Counted from the first letter of the stretch, positions 1 to 10,214 are shown. The stretch: DNA of 64,000 nucleotides from Verrucomicrobiota bacterium (GCA_027493615.1 JAOSKK010000002.1:186001-250000); one strand, 5' to 3'. Translations and numbers: made by a program. Notes: a model not told the origin generated them from the letters alone.

Positions 1-447
1 CGAGATCCGGGAGGCGGTGGCGGTCGTGCCCGGCACCGACGGCCAGAAGATGAGCAAGAGCTACGGCAACACCATCGAGCTGTTCGGGGAGGAGGCCGCC
101 ACCCGCAAGAAGATCGTGAGCATCGTCATGGACAGCCGGACCCCGCAGGAGCCCAAGCCGGACGCGGACCGCAACGTGGCGATTCAGCTCCTCCGATTGG
201 TGGCGCCCCCGAGGTGGCCCGGGACTTCGAGGAGCGCCTGCGGGCGGGCGGGCTCGGCTACGGCGAGCTGAAGAAGCAGCTCTTCGAGCACTATTGGAAC
301 TACTTCGCCACGGCGCGACAACGCCGGGCCGAGCTGGCCGCGAACCTCGACTTCGTCCATCAGGTGCTCCGCGAAGGGGCGCGCAAGGCCCGGGCACAGG
401 CGACCACCGTACTGCAACGCGCGCGCCAGGCCGCCGGACTCGCCTGA
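1..447 (+). CDS. trpS: Tryptophan--tRNA ligase, C-terminal part (5' truncated by window, one apparent frameshift near 200-215)
   Basis: KMSKSYGNTIELF signature (class I aaRS KMSKS) and C-terminal ARDFEERLRAGGLGYGELKKQLFEHYW tail split over two frames. Confidence 0.85.
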   Translation, partial: RDPGGGGGRARHRRPEDEQELRQHHRAVRGGGRHPQEDREHRHGQPDPAGAQAGRGPQRGDSAPPIGGAPEVARDFEERLRAGGLGYGELKKQLFEHYWNYFATARQRRAELAANLDFVHQVLREGARKARAQATTVLQRARQAAGLA

Positions 448-464
448 GGTCACGCCCCAAGATC

Positions 465-1687
465 ATGGCTCTTCCTGACGCGACCTATCCGACCGTGTTG
501 CTTCGGCCGGGCGAGGCCGACCGTGTCGTCGCCGGTCACCCGTGGATCTACGCCGGGGCGGTGTTGCGGGTGACCCGGCCGGTGGCGGATGGCGATCCGG
601 TGCAGGTGAAGGACCACCGCCAGCGGTTCCTGGGGGTGGGGTTCTACAACGGCGGCTCGCAACTCCGGGTTCGGTTGCTCTCGCGGGTGCGTGAACCGCT
701 CGACGAAGCGTTCTTCGAGCGTCGGTTGCGGGAGGCGTGGGCCGTCCGGCAGCGGCATCTGCCCGGGGCCACCTCGCTGCGCCTGGTCAACGCCGAGAGC
801 GACCAGCTCAGCGGGCTCATTGTGGATCGGTACGGCGACGTGCTGGTCATGCAGACCTCCTCGCTGGGCATGGACCGGCGAAAGACCATGATCGCGGGAT
901 TGCTGGGCCGGATCTTCTCGCCGCGGGCGATTCTGGAGCGCAATGACAGTGCCGGGCGGCGGTTCGAGGGTTGCCCGAGTCACAGGGCTGGCTGGCCGGC
1001 AAGGCCGAAGGGGAAGTGGCCGTCGAGCTGAACGGAGTGCGCTTCCAGGTCGATTTGCTCACCGGGCACAAGACGGGTTTGTACTTGGATCAGCAGGTGA
1101 ACTATGCGCGCGTGGCGGAGCTGGTCGCGCGGCTGCCGGGGACGCAGGTCCTGGATGCTTTCAGTTTCATCGGCGGATTCGGGCTGCACGCGGCGCGGGC
1201 CGGCGCAGGGCATGTGCACTTCGTGGATCAGAGCGAGGAAGCCCTGGCCGGCGCGAAACGGCATGCCGAGCTGAACGGGGTTGCGGCGCGCTGCTCGTTC
1301 GAGACGGCCAATGTCTTCGACTGGTTCAAGGGACGGACGCAGCGCGGGCCGCACGAGCAGTTGATCGCTCCGTTTGACGCGATCGTCCTGGATCCGCCGT
1401 CGTTCACGCGGAGCCGGGCGGCGGTGCCCGATGCGTTGCGCGGGTACAAGGAGATCCATTTGCGGGCGCTCAAGCTGCTCAAGCCCGGCGGGTTGCTGGC
1501 CACCTTCTGCTGTTCGCACCACGTGGACGCCGTGACGTTCCAGGACGTGATCCTGGCGGCGGCGGCCGACGCGCACCGGTTGCTGCGACGGGTGGCAACC
1601 TTCCAGCAGAGCCCGGATCACCCGGTGCTCCCGGCCATCCCGGAGACCGAGTACCTCAAGGGGTACGCGTTCGAGGTGGTGGGGTAG
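465..1687 (+). CDS. Class I SAM-dependent rRNA methyltransferase with N-terminal PUA domain (RlmI-like); frameshift near 955-970
   Basis: PUA-like N-term (VLLRPGEADRVVAGHPWIYAGAV), QVLDAFSFIGGFGLHAARAGA, DAIVLDPPSFTRS and FCCSHHV motifs across two frames. Confidence 0.8.
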
Positions 1688-1730
1688 CTTGCTCACCGTC
1701 GCCGGTTGGACCCCACCTGAAGGGCGCGAG

Positions 1731-1905
1731 GCATCGTAGCCGTGGGCATCGCCCACGGACCACGTCCCCCCGCGATCTCCCTCGCCCTGTAAGGGCAGGC
1801 CCATCCGGACCCGCAGGGGGCACGTTCCGATCTTGGATTGCCCTTACAGGGCGCAGAGGTCATTCGGGACGAGGTTCCGCGGGCGATGCCCGCGGCTACG
1901 ATGGC
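1731..1905. repeat. Nested inverted-repeat element (family D)
   Basis: Outer arms GCATCGTAGCCGTGGGCATCGCCCACGG (1731-1758) / CCGCGGGCGATGCCCGCGGCTACGATGGC (1877-1905); inner arms CGCCCTGTAAGGGCA / TGCCCTTACAGGGCG (1783-1797 / 1839-1853). Confidence 0.8.
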
Positions 1906-2145
1906 ATCAGGCCTTCGGCCTGCAGTGCCGCCTACGTTGCTTTGCACCCCAGGTCCCGAGGCGAAGCGGGGAGAGACATGATCCAACAATGGATCCATTC
2001 CTGGAAGCGGAGGGTAGGTTTTGAGGCGCCCTGCCAGCGTTTCCAGCCTTTTCCCGCTTGACTTGGCCGGGGGCAAAACTGCAATCGCCGGGCAAGACCT
2101 GATATGTCCGACGCTACGACCACCGATTGCCAACGTGTTGAATCT

Positions 2146-3498
2146 ATGACCATGAACCGTCGCCAGTTCCTCCACACCACCGCCGCCACTTCCGCCCTTC
2201 TGGGCGCGGTTCCGTTGCTCGGTGCCGACAGCTTCGGGTTCTACCGCACCGCCCTGATCGGCTGCGGCTGGTGGGGCATGAACATCCTGGGCGAGGCGAT
2301 GAAGTACACCCCGCCGCCCCCGGGCGGAAAACGCTGTCGCGTGGTGGCGGTGTGCGATGTGGATCAGACCGCCCGGGATCAGGCGGCGGAGAAGGTCAAC
2401 TCGTTGACCGGCGAACAGCCCAAGGCCTATCGCGATTACCGGGAGATGCTGGCCGCCGAGCGGCCCGAGATCGTGATCGTGGCGACGCCCGACCACTGGC
2501 ATGCCCTCGCGACCGTGGACTCGGTCATGGCCGGCGCCCACGTGTACGTCGAGAAGCCGATCAGCCACACCATCCTGGAAGGGCAGGCCATGGTCCGCGC
2601 CGCGCGCAAGCAAGGCAAGGTGGTGCAGGTCGGCTTCCATCGCCGGGTTTCGCCCCACAACATCTCCGGGCTCAAGTTCCTGCGGGAAGGCAAGGCGGGG
2701 AAGATCGGGTTCATCCGCGCGTTCGTGCACTACAGCGGCGCGACCGGCCCCGAGCGGCCCACGGCGAACGTGGAGCCTCCCAAGGGCCTGGATTGGGATC
2801 TCTGGTGCGGCCCCGCCCCGCTGCGGCCCTTCAACCCGCTCATCCACCCCCGCGGGTTCCGCAGCTTCACGGACTACGCCAACGGCCAGCTCGGGGACTG
2901 GGGCGTGCACTGGATGGACCAGGTCCTGTGGTGGAGCGAGGAGAAGTGGCCGCGCCGGGTCTTCTCGACTGGCGGCCGCCCCATCCGCGGACCCGCCATT
3001 TCGCTGCCGGATTTCCAGACGACCGACACGCCGGACTGCCAGTCGGCCGTTTTCGAGTTCGAGTCCTTCACCCTCGAATGGGAGCATCGGATCTTCGGCG
3101 GCAACGAGACCGACAAAGGCGAGAACGTCGGGTGCTACTTCTACGGCACCGAAGGCATCTTCCACATGGGCTGGCGGGATGGCTGGACGTTCTATCCTGC
3201 GGACAAGAACAAGCCGGTGATTCGTGAGCCGGCCCAGCTTCATGAGCCGGACCAGCAGAACATCGAGGAGCTGTGGGCGGACTTCATCGCCGCCATACGC
3301 GACAACACCCTGCCCACCTGCGACATCGAACTCGGACATCGCTCGACGAACCTGAGCCTGCTGGCCATGCTCTCGATGAAGGCCGGACGCTCGATTGAGT
3401 GGGATGGCCGCCGGGAAGTCATCGTGGGGGATCCCTACGCCAACAGCCTCCTGCGCCGCGCCTACCGGCCCGGGTATCGCTACCCCGTGGTGCCCTGA
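2146..3498 (+). CDS. Gfo/Idh/MocA family oxidoreductase with Tat-like signal
   Basis: MNRRQFLHTTAATSALLGAVPLLGA leader; EKPISHTILEGQAMVRAARK dehydrogenase motif. Confidence 0.88.
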   Translation: MTMNRRQFLHTTAATSALLGAVPLLGADSFGFYRTALIGCGWWGMNILGEAMKYTPPPPGGKRCRVVAVCDVDQTARDQAAEKVNSLTGEQPKAYRDYREMLAAERPEIVIVATPDHWHALATVDSVMAGAHVYVEKPISHTILEGQAMVRAARKQGKVVQVGFHRRVSPHNISGLKFLREGKAGKIGFIRAFVHYSGATGPERPTANVEPPKGLDWDLWCGPAPLRPFNPLIHPRGFRSFTDYANGQLGDWGVHWMDQVLWWSEEKWPRRVFSTGGRPIRGPAISLPDFQTTDTPDCQSAVFEFESFTLEWEHRIFGGNETDKGENVGCYFYGTEGIFHMGWRDGWTFYPADKNKPVIREPAQLHEPDQQNIEELWADFIAAIRDNTLPTCDIELGHRSTNLSLLAMLSMKAGRSIEWDGRREVIVGDPYANSLLRRAYRPGYRYPVVP

Positions 3499-3504
3499 GC
3501 CCGC

Positions 3505-5953
3505 TCACTCGTAGACCGTGTAGACGGCGTCACCGAGGACAAACTGGACGTTCTGCCCCAGCGCCAGCCAGGGGCGCACCTCGGGGTTTTTCAGGACCAG
3601 GTCGAAGTACTCGGCCGAGTTGAACTGGATCCGAACCTGCCGGGCCTGGGGCGACTGTTGAACCCGGGCATCGAGCCACTGATCGCCATTCTGGAAGAAC
3701 GTCCGGCCGCCCACAAAGCGGCTGGGCACCGTGAGGCCGCCCTCTGCGGCGGGGTGGACCCCTGCCGTCTGAACCGGCTGTGGCTGAGCGGTCGGGGGCA
3801 GGGCGACGCGGGAACGAGGAGCGGTTGGCACAGCAACGGCACCGCCCGCTCGGGCTGGCAGCGAGGCCGGTGGCGCAACCGCGGGTGACGGGGCGGTCGC
3901 GAGGAGCCGCTCGGCTTCAACCCCGGCCGCGCTCAAGGCCACGTCGACTTGATCCGCCGATCTCTGCGCCGAGCCGTAGCGTGCGGCGGCGACGGCGCCC
4001 GCGCCCGTGCTCTGGGCGGGGGCACGGGTGAACGCCTGCCGGGCCACCTCGTACCGACCCGCTTCCGCGCGTAGCTGCGGCACCGACTGTTGCGCCAAAG
4101 GCACGCCGCGCCGCTCCTCGTCCTCGAGGATGAGAAAGGCGGTGTAAGGCGTCACGATCCCGTGCTGCCGGGCGAGGGCGACCACTTCGTCGCGCAATTC
4201 GGCGTTTTCGCCGCGGAGCCGGATCTCGTCCAGCAAGTAGCCGATGCGCCGTGTGGCCCAGAGTCGCGGGATGAACTCGTGGTCCGTCCGCTCGTGGGTG
4301 AAGGCCACCGGGAACTCGAACCGCCGGCCTGCTCCCCCCACCTTCCCCTCGAGCACGAGCTGGCCCTGGCTGGTGCCGGCATAGCGGCCGACGAGCACGA
4401 GTTGCTCGCCCTGGAACAGGTCGGGAAGCGGCGAGGGATGAAGACGGTTCACCCGCAGAGCAGCCGGGAACTCGAGCTTCACGCCGGCCAGCACCGGGTC
4501 TTTTACCTTGCTGAAGAAGCGCGAGACCTTCACCTCGAGGTCCTCCTCGGGCAGCACGTACTCGCTGGTGGCGTGCGTGCTTTCGGTGAGCCGGTCCAGG
4601 AGATGGGTGTTCACGTCATGGCCGATGCCAAAGCAGAACACCCGCGTTTGATCCTCGCCGGTACGCGCGGCCCGGGCCGTGTCGGCGACAATCCGGTCCA
4701 AGTCGGTCTCGCCCACCGTGGGCAGGCCGTCGGTGAGGAAGATGACCGTGCGGGGGCGTTCGGCGTCGGGCGGCAGCAGGCCGAGGGCGCGCTGCAGCGC
4801 CTCGTGGATGGCGGTGCCGCCGATGGGCTGAGTTCCCGGATGAACTCGAGGGCGCGGTCACGGTTCGTGCGGGAGGCCTCGACCACGCGGCTGAAAAGGG
4901 CCTCGGGTTCGGTCGAGAACCGGACCACGTCAAAGCGGTCCTGGTCGTTGAGGTTCTCGACGCAGAAACGCAAGGCGTTCTTGGCCTGCTCCAGCTTCGG
5001 ACCGGCCATGGAACCTGAGGTGTCCAGGACGAGCACGACGTCCTTGGGCAGAACACGGCGGGTGTCGGCCTCGAACCCAGGCGACGCCAGGAGAAGGAAA
5101 TAGCCATCCTCCCCTGTGGCCGGCCAGGTCAGGAGATTCAGGCCGAGGTGGCCTGGCTCTGCGGCGAAAAGGAGCTGGAAGTCCGTGTCCGGCTTCACGT
5201 CGCCCGCCTCGAAAGCCACTGTGGCCCGGCGATCTCCATGGCGGGTGAGCTCCACCCGGTGGCTGGGTGAGTAGACGGACTTGAGGGGGCGCGTCGTCTC
5301 GAGGTCGAGCTTGACGCGCACGCTCGGGATGGGTTTGGCGGAGAACTTCTCGGTGTTCAGGGGGATAGCGGTAGCCGACCAGCCCGGCGTCGGCGCGGAG
5401 CAGTTGCGTGTAGGTGAGCTTCACCTGCTTCTTGCTGCGCGGTTCGATGGGGAAGATGCGCACCTTGAACAGGTCACGACCGACGTACTCGAGGAGGGCG
5501 GGATCGCGGTGTTTGCGGACGATGTCCTCGTAGAGCTGCCGCGCCTTGTCGGCGGCCAGGAGTTCGGCGGCCACCTGACGGCCGTTCACTTCCATGCTGA
5601 ACCGGTCGATCTGAGCGCCTTTGGGCACCGGAAAGATGTAGGTCCCTTCGAGCTGCTGGTCGTTGGGGTTGTGGAACTGCTGGTCGACGGCCGTGGTGGC
5701 CACCTGGTCGCGCACCGTCACGTCCACGTGGTGATACACGACCTCCAGGGGGCGAAGGTATGGACGCGGGGGGGCGGCACGGGGCGGGGCGGGGAATGGG
5801 TCGAGGCGGTCAGGGCCCGGGCCAGACCGGCGGTGCAGGGATCAGCACCGGCTCATGGACAATGATCAGGCCGTCGGCGATGGCGGGCGTTGGGGTGGCA
5901 ACCGCCAGCAGCGCCAGCGCGCTCCAGCGGCGAAGGGCAACGATCGCGTTCAT
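3505..5953 (-). CDS. Secreted VIT/vWA-domain protein (inter-alpha-trypsin inhibitor heavy chain-like); about 3 frameshifts
   Basis: Signal-like MNAIVALRRWSALALLAVATPTPAIADG; VIT domain (FHNPNDQQLEGTYIFPVPKGAQIDRFSMEVNGR); vWA MIDAS VVLVLDTSGSMAGPKLEQAK. Confidence 0.82.
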
Positions 5954-6006
5954 GTCAGGTTAGACGGAAGTCGCACGCAACCGCCCGGGGACCGCGCCCC
6001 CAGGCT

Positions 6007-6080
6007 TGTAGGCGCCGACGTAAGGAGGCGAAGTGAGCCAGAAGCAAGCCCACTTCGCCTCCTCACGTCGGCGCCTACAG
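6007..6080. repeat. Palindromic interspersed repeat, family A copy 1
   Basis: TGTAGGCGCCGACGTAAGGAGGCGAAGTG ... CACTTCGCCTCCTCACGTCGGCGCCTACAG, about 29 bp arms. Confidence 0.9.
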
Positions 6081-6139
6081 CGGAGCGGCACACCGCGCGC
6101 TTCATGGCGAACGGCCTGTTCCCCTGTGACCTGCTCAAG

Positions 6140-6281
6140 GGCTATGGACCACGGAGGGTGCAGGCTGGAAGCCCGCACCACAGGTTCATGGAGCGCCTCC
6201 CTCAGCCCAATCCCCGATGTTCGTAATCGGTGGAGGAACTCTCTGCCTTGGGTTCTCCGCCGATTACGAACATCGGGGATT
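6140..6281. repeat. Composite interspersed repeat, family B copy 1 (flank plus palindrome 6209-6281)
   Basis: Palindrome AATCCCCGATGTTCGTAATCGG ... CCGATTACGAACATCGGGGATT; flank AGGGTGCAGGCTGGAAGCCCGCACCACAGGTTCATGGAGCGCCTCCCTCAGCC shared with 63528-63580. Confidence 0.9.
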
Positions 6282-6430
6282 AGGCAGGGAACCTGGTTCT
6301 CTTGGATCTGCTTTGGGGCCACAAACCGACTTGGCTGGGTGCCCCTTCTACAACCTCCATTCTGCCTGCTGCATTCCGGTTCGTTGGGGGCGGTTTGCCA
6401 AAGGCCGGTTGCAGGCGGAAGTTCCGCCTC

Positions 6431-6933
6431 ATGGAGCTCTATGTGCTGCGACACGGGATCGCGGAGGACCGCCAGACCTGGAAAGGCGCGCGGGACAGCG
6501 AACGTCCGTTGACGCTAAAGGGTCTGGAGCGGCTCCACCAGATCGTGGACGCCATCGAGGCGCTCGAGCTTGAGTTCGAACGCGTGCTGTCGAGTCCCTT
6601 CCGCCGGGCGCGCCAGACGGCCGAGCTGGTTTCCGACCGGCTCAAGCTGGGCGCGCACCTTGAGTTCACCCCGCACCTCGCCATCCCGCCGTCGTCGGCC
6701 CGGCTGATCGAGCAGATCAACGCCTTGCGCCCGTTGCCGGCGAGCGTGCTGCTGGTGGGGCATGAACCGCACCTGAGCGAGCTGATTTCGCTGCTGGTGA
6801 CGGGGGACCCGGTCTGGGCTTGACGCTCCGGAAAGGGGGGCTGGCCAAGCTTGAGGTCGAGGGGCTGCAGGCGGCCCGGTGCGGCACGCTCGAATGGCTG
6901 CTCACGCCGAGACAGATGCGCCTGATGCGTTGA
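6431..6933 (+). CDS. Phosphohistidine phosphatase, SixA-like histidine phosphatase family (frameshift near 6820)
   Basis: MELYVLRHGIAED (RHG motif), SSPFRRARQTAELV, VLLVGHEPHLSEL. Confidence 0.8.
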
Positions 6934-6983
6934 AGCCGCGGACGGGCCGAACGTCCAACCAGACTGTGAAACACTTCAAGTCC

Positions 6984-7373
6984 ATGCTCGCGAGCCTGGT
7001 CCTCGCGGGCCTCACCCTGGGCGTCGGCACCGGCTGTTCGTATTGCCGCTCCCACTCCATCAGCTACCTCGGCGTTCCCCGACCGGCTCCCACCGACCCG
7101 GTCCAGATCGAGATCCTCCAAGCCCCGCCGGAGCGCCCCCACGATCGTCTGGGCGAAGTCGTCATCGACGCTTCCCTGAACCCGCCCCCGTCCGTGCAGA
7201 AGATCGAAGCCCGACTCCGGCGCGAGGCGGCGAAACTGGGGGCCGACGCCGTCCTGATCGCGCAGGACCAAGCCACGACGACGGGGCTCTGGGTGGGGGG
7301 ACCGTGGTGGGGACCCACCGTGAACACGGTCCAGTCCCGGATCATCGTGGGCGTGGCGCTCAGGTACCGGTAG
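6984..7373 (+). CDS. Putative lipoprotein of unknown function
   Basis: MLASLVLAGLTLGVGTGCSYC lipobox-like leader; DAVLIAQDQ-like C-terminal half. Confidence 0.6.
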   Translation: MLASLVLAGLTLGVGTGCSYCRSHSISYLGVPRPAPTDPVQIEILQAPPERPHDRLGEVVIDASLNPPPSVQKIEARLRREAAKLGADAVLIAQDQATTTGLWVGGPWWGPTVNTVQSRIIVGVALRYR

Positions 7374-7420
7374 CGCGGGCGTCCAAGGTTTCCTGTAGGC
7401 GCCGACGTGAGGAGGCGACC

Positions 7421-7454
7421 AGATTTTTTTCGCGACGCAGGAGCGAAAAAATCT
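7421..7454. terminator. Possible bidirectional hairpin between convergent genes
   Basis: AGATTTTTTTCGC ... GCGAAAAAATCT inverted repeat between + stop (7373) and - stop (7453-7455). Confidence 0.5.
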
Positions 7455-8049
7455 AGAACTCGAGCGGGACCCGCACGATCAGCCCGCCCATGACATCGCC
7501 GAGCCGGAAGTCCCGGCGTGGACTCCCGGCATGTTCGTTGTGGCAGGAGGCGCAGGACTCGAGAATCGCGCGGTCGGGATAGACTGCCGTGAAATAGCTC
7601 CGGCCCCCCAGGAGTTCCTCGGTGTAGAAGTTGGCCTCGGGATCCTTGGCGACGGCCTCGAGGCCCGCCTTCTCGACGTCGGTTTGCGGGCCGTGACTCG
7701 GGTTGATGGGCCAGAGCGAGCGCAGCGTGTAGGAGAACTCAGCGCCGCGCTGCTGAATCCCCGTCGCGGCGTGGCGCAACAACTGCGCGTGTACGGGCAG
7801 GCAGGGCTTTCCTTCCCAGTCCTGGGCCACCTCGATGTGGCGCCCGTTGATGGCGAGGCGCTCCACCACCAGGCGCGCGTACGCTTCCCGATCCGCGGCG
7901 ATCACCGCGTGGAGCGAGTCGGCGAACTTGCGCGGGCTGATCGTGGTGAGCTTGTGCGCCTTGTCCGGCGCCGGTTCCGCGGCAAACAGCCAGAGAGCCG
8001 CGGTGCCCGTAGCCGCGATCATGCCCCAGATCAACGTGTGGTTCTTCAT
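7453..8049 (-). CDS. DUF3365/Tll0287-like heme-domain protein with CxxCH
   Basis: N-terminal hydrophobic leader; ESCASCHNEHAGSPRRDFRLGDVMGGLIVRVPL. Confidence 0.7.
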   Translation of the reverse strand: MKNHTLIWGMIAATGTAALWLFAAEPAPDKAHKLTTISPRKFADSLHAVIAADREAYARLVVERLAINGRHIEVAQDWEGKPCLPVHAQLLRHAATGIQQRGAEFSYTLRSLWPINPSHGPQTDVEKAGLEAVAKDPEANFYTEELLGGRSYFTAVYPDRAILESCASCHNEHAGSPRRDFRLGDVMGGLIVRVPLEF

Positions 8050-8078
8050 CTCAGCCAAACACCTGCCAGCAAGGCAGC

Positions 8079-9745
8079 TCAGTCAGTCGGTTCGCGGAGT
8101 TGGAGGATCCGGTTCACGGCCAGGTCGGTCCAGATCTGAACGCGCCCCGAAGGCCAGCGGACCTCGAGCCGTTCTACACGCGATGCGGGGCCGAGTCCGA
8201 AGTGGACGCGCTTGTCACTCTGAAACAGGAAGCCGGTGGGGCACATGGCTTCGGCCTTCCACGCCCGGCCGCCCGCCGTGACCGTGAGCAGGGCCCCGTA
8301 GGCGTCGCGGTTCGAGCGGGTGCCTTCGAGTTCGACCGTGAGCCAGTGGTGGGCCGAGCGGTGCTGGTTGCGGAGGAGGATCACGCGGTTGGCAAGCGGC
8401 GTGATCAACAGGTCCACCCGGCCGTCGTTGTCGAAATCGAGCGTGGCACTGCCGCGGCCATTGACGGGCTGGCGGAAGAACGCGCCGCCGCGGGCGGCGG
8501 CATCCGTGAACCGGGCCTGACCGTCGTTTTCCAGCAGCAGGCTGAGCGTGCCGGGCAGGGTGAACGCGTCGCCGTTCGCCACGAACAGGTCCCGGTCGCC
8601 GTCGTTGTCGAAGTCCAGTTGCACGCCGCCCCAGCCGACATAGGGCTGGGTGATCCGGCCGAGGCCGGAGGCGTACATGCGGTCTTCGTAAAAACCCTTC
8701 GGGTGCCGCAGGTAGAGCGAGCCATAGCCGAGGCGCGTGACGAAGATGTCCATCAACCCGTCGCCGTTGAGGTCACCGACGGCGGCGTTCATCGAGCCGG
8801 GGGCTTCGCCGATGGAGTTGAATGCCACCCCCGCGGCGAGGCCGACGTCGTGGAACCGGCCCAGGCCGTCGTTGAGCCACAGCGCATTCGGCGTGTCGTC
8901 GTTTGACACGTACAGATCCGTGTCGCCGTCCCAATCGGCATCGAAGGCCGAAACGGACATCGCGCGGTGGCCTGGCGTGTACAAGCCCGCCGCCTTCGTG
9001 ACGTCCTCGAACGTGCCGTCTCCGCGGTTCCGGTACAGCACGTTGGCTTCACCCGGGTAGGCAAGCGGGCCCGGGTAGGCGCCCGGGTTCTGTTCGGACA
9101 CCGTGCTGGGATCGAACGTGAGGTAGTTCGCCACGAACAGGTCCAGCCAGCCGTCGCGATCGGCATCCAGCCACACCGCCGAGATGCCGGTGCCCGCGTC
9201 GCCCACGCCGGCGCGCGCAGTCACTTCCTCGAACGTGCCGTCGCCACGGTTCCGATAGAGCAGATTGGCCCCGAAGTTCACCACGTAAAGGTCCGGGTAA
9301 CCGTCGTTGTCAAAATCCCCGGCGGCAGCCGCACTGGCGAAGCCGCGACCCTCCAGGCCGGCCCGCCGGGTGACGTCCTCGAAGGTGCCGTCCCCGCGGT
9401 TGCGGTAGAGCCGGTTGGGCTGGCGCGGTTGGGTGTACTTCGGTGACGTCACACCCGCCAACGGTCCCCAGTTGACCAGGAAGACGTCCACCCAGCCGTC
9501 GCGGTCAAAGTCCAACACCGCCCCTCCCGCGCCGTTGGACAACAGGATGTTCGCGATCCGGTCGTGGCAGAACTGATGGACGAAATCGAGACCGGCGCGG
9601 GCGCTGACATCCGCGAAGCCGTCGTCGGGCCCGGCCGCGATAGTGGGAATCAGCGGAGAGGGCGGCGGCGCAGCCGCCCAGCCGGAAAAGATGGTCGCCG
9701 CCAGCGCGGCGATGATCCCGGCGCGACACAGGCTCGGACGGCTCG
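8079..9745 (-). CDS. FG-GAP/VCBS repeat protein with C-terminal ASPIC/UnbV domain (start uncertain)
   Basis: Multiple xxLYRNRGDGTFEDVTxxAGL and DFDNDGxxDLxV repeats; C-term AYGALLTVTAGGRAWKAEAMCPTGFLFQSDKRVHFGLGPASRVERLEVRWPSGRVQ. Confidence 0.85.
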
Positions 9746-9747
9746 AC

Positions 9748-9942
9748 GAACCTGTGGTGCAGGCTTCTCGCCGGCTGGTTCTTCCCGCAAAGCGCCGCTG
9801 GAAGACGGCGCACTCCATACGCTTCGCGTCCCGCCCACGGTTGGGGCCACCCCGACGCCCCGCCTGCAGGCCATCGTTGGGCCGGTGCACACCTTTGGAA
9901 TCCTGGAACTTCCCTTGAGCTTTGAGCTTTGAGCTTTGAGCT
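9748..9942. repeat. Mosaic of repeat fragments (family B flank, family C arm, heptamer array)
   Basis: AACCTGTGGTGCAGGCTT (9749-9766), GCACTCCATACGCTTCGCG (9810-9828), (TTGAGCT)x4 (9915-9942). Confidence 0.65.
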
Positions 9943-10170
9943 TCCCCTGGCGTCTCTTGCCCCGCCAGGTTCCTGCTCACGGGGAAGGGCCCCGTCGCCA
10001 CGGGTTCCTCCCCGGCGGGTGCGGTACCGCGTCCGACCTCGTGCGGGTGGCGGAATGAGAGTGATGTGCCAGCGGCCATGCGCGCGGTAGTTGACACGAC
10101 CCCATCCCGGGCGTCCACCGGATTTGCCTTTACCGGGACGATTCCTGACGCGCACGAAACCGCGACCGCC

Positions 10171-10190
10171 CGTAGGCGCCGGCGCCTACA
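10171..10190. repeat. Collapsed family A palindrome
   Basis: GTAGGCGCCGGCGCCTAC perfect palindrome carrying only the outer family A sequence. Confidence 0.6.
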
Positions 10191-10214
10191 ACGTCGAATG
10201 GGAAGTCCCCGGGC

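Noticed and set aside
4090-5103. 337-aa plus-strand ORF opposite the VIT/vWA gene
   Set aside because: Overlaps strong minus-strand VIT/vWA coding with MIDAS motif; composition is typical of a shadow ORF.
6007-6281. Insertion sequence with encoded transposase
   Set aside because: No transposase reading frame inside; only palindromic non-coding repeats are present.
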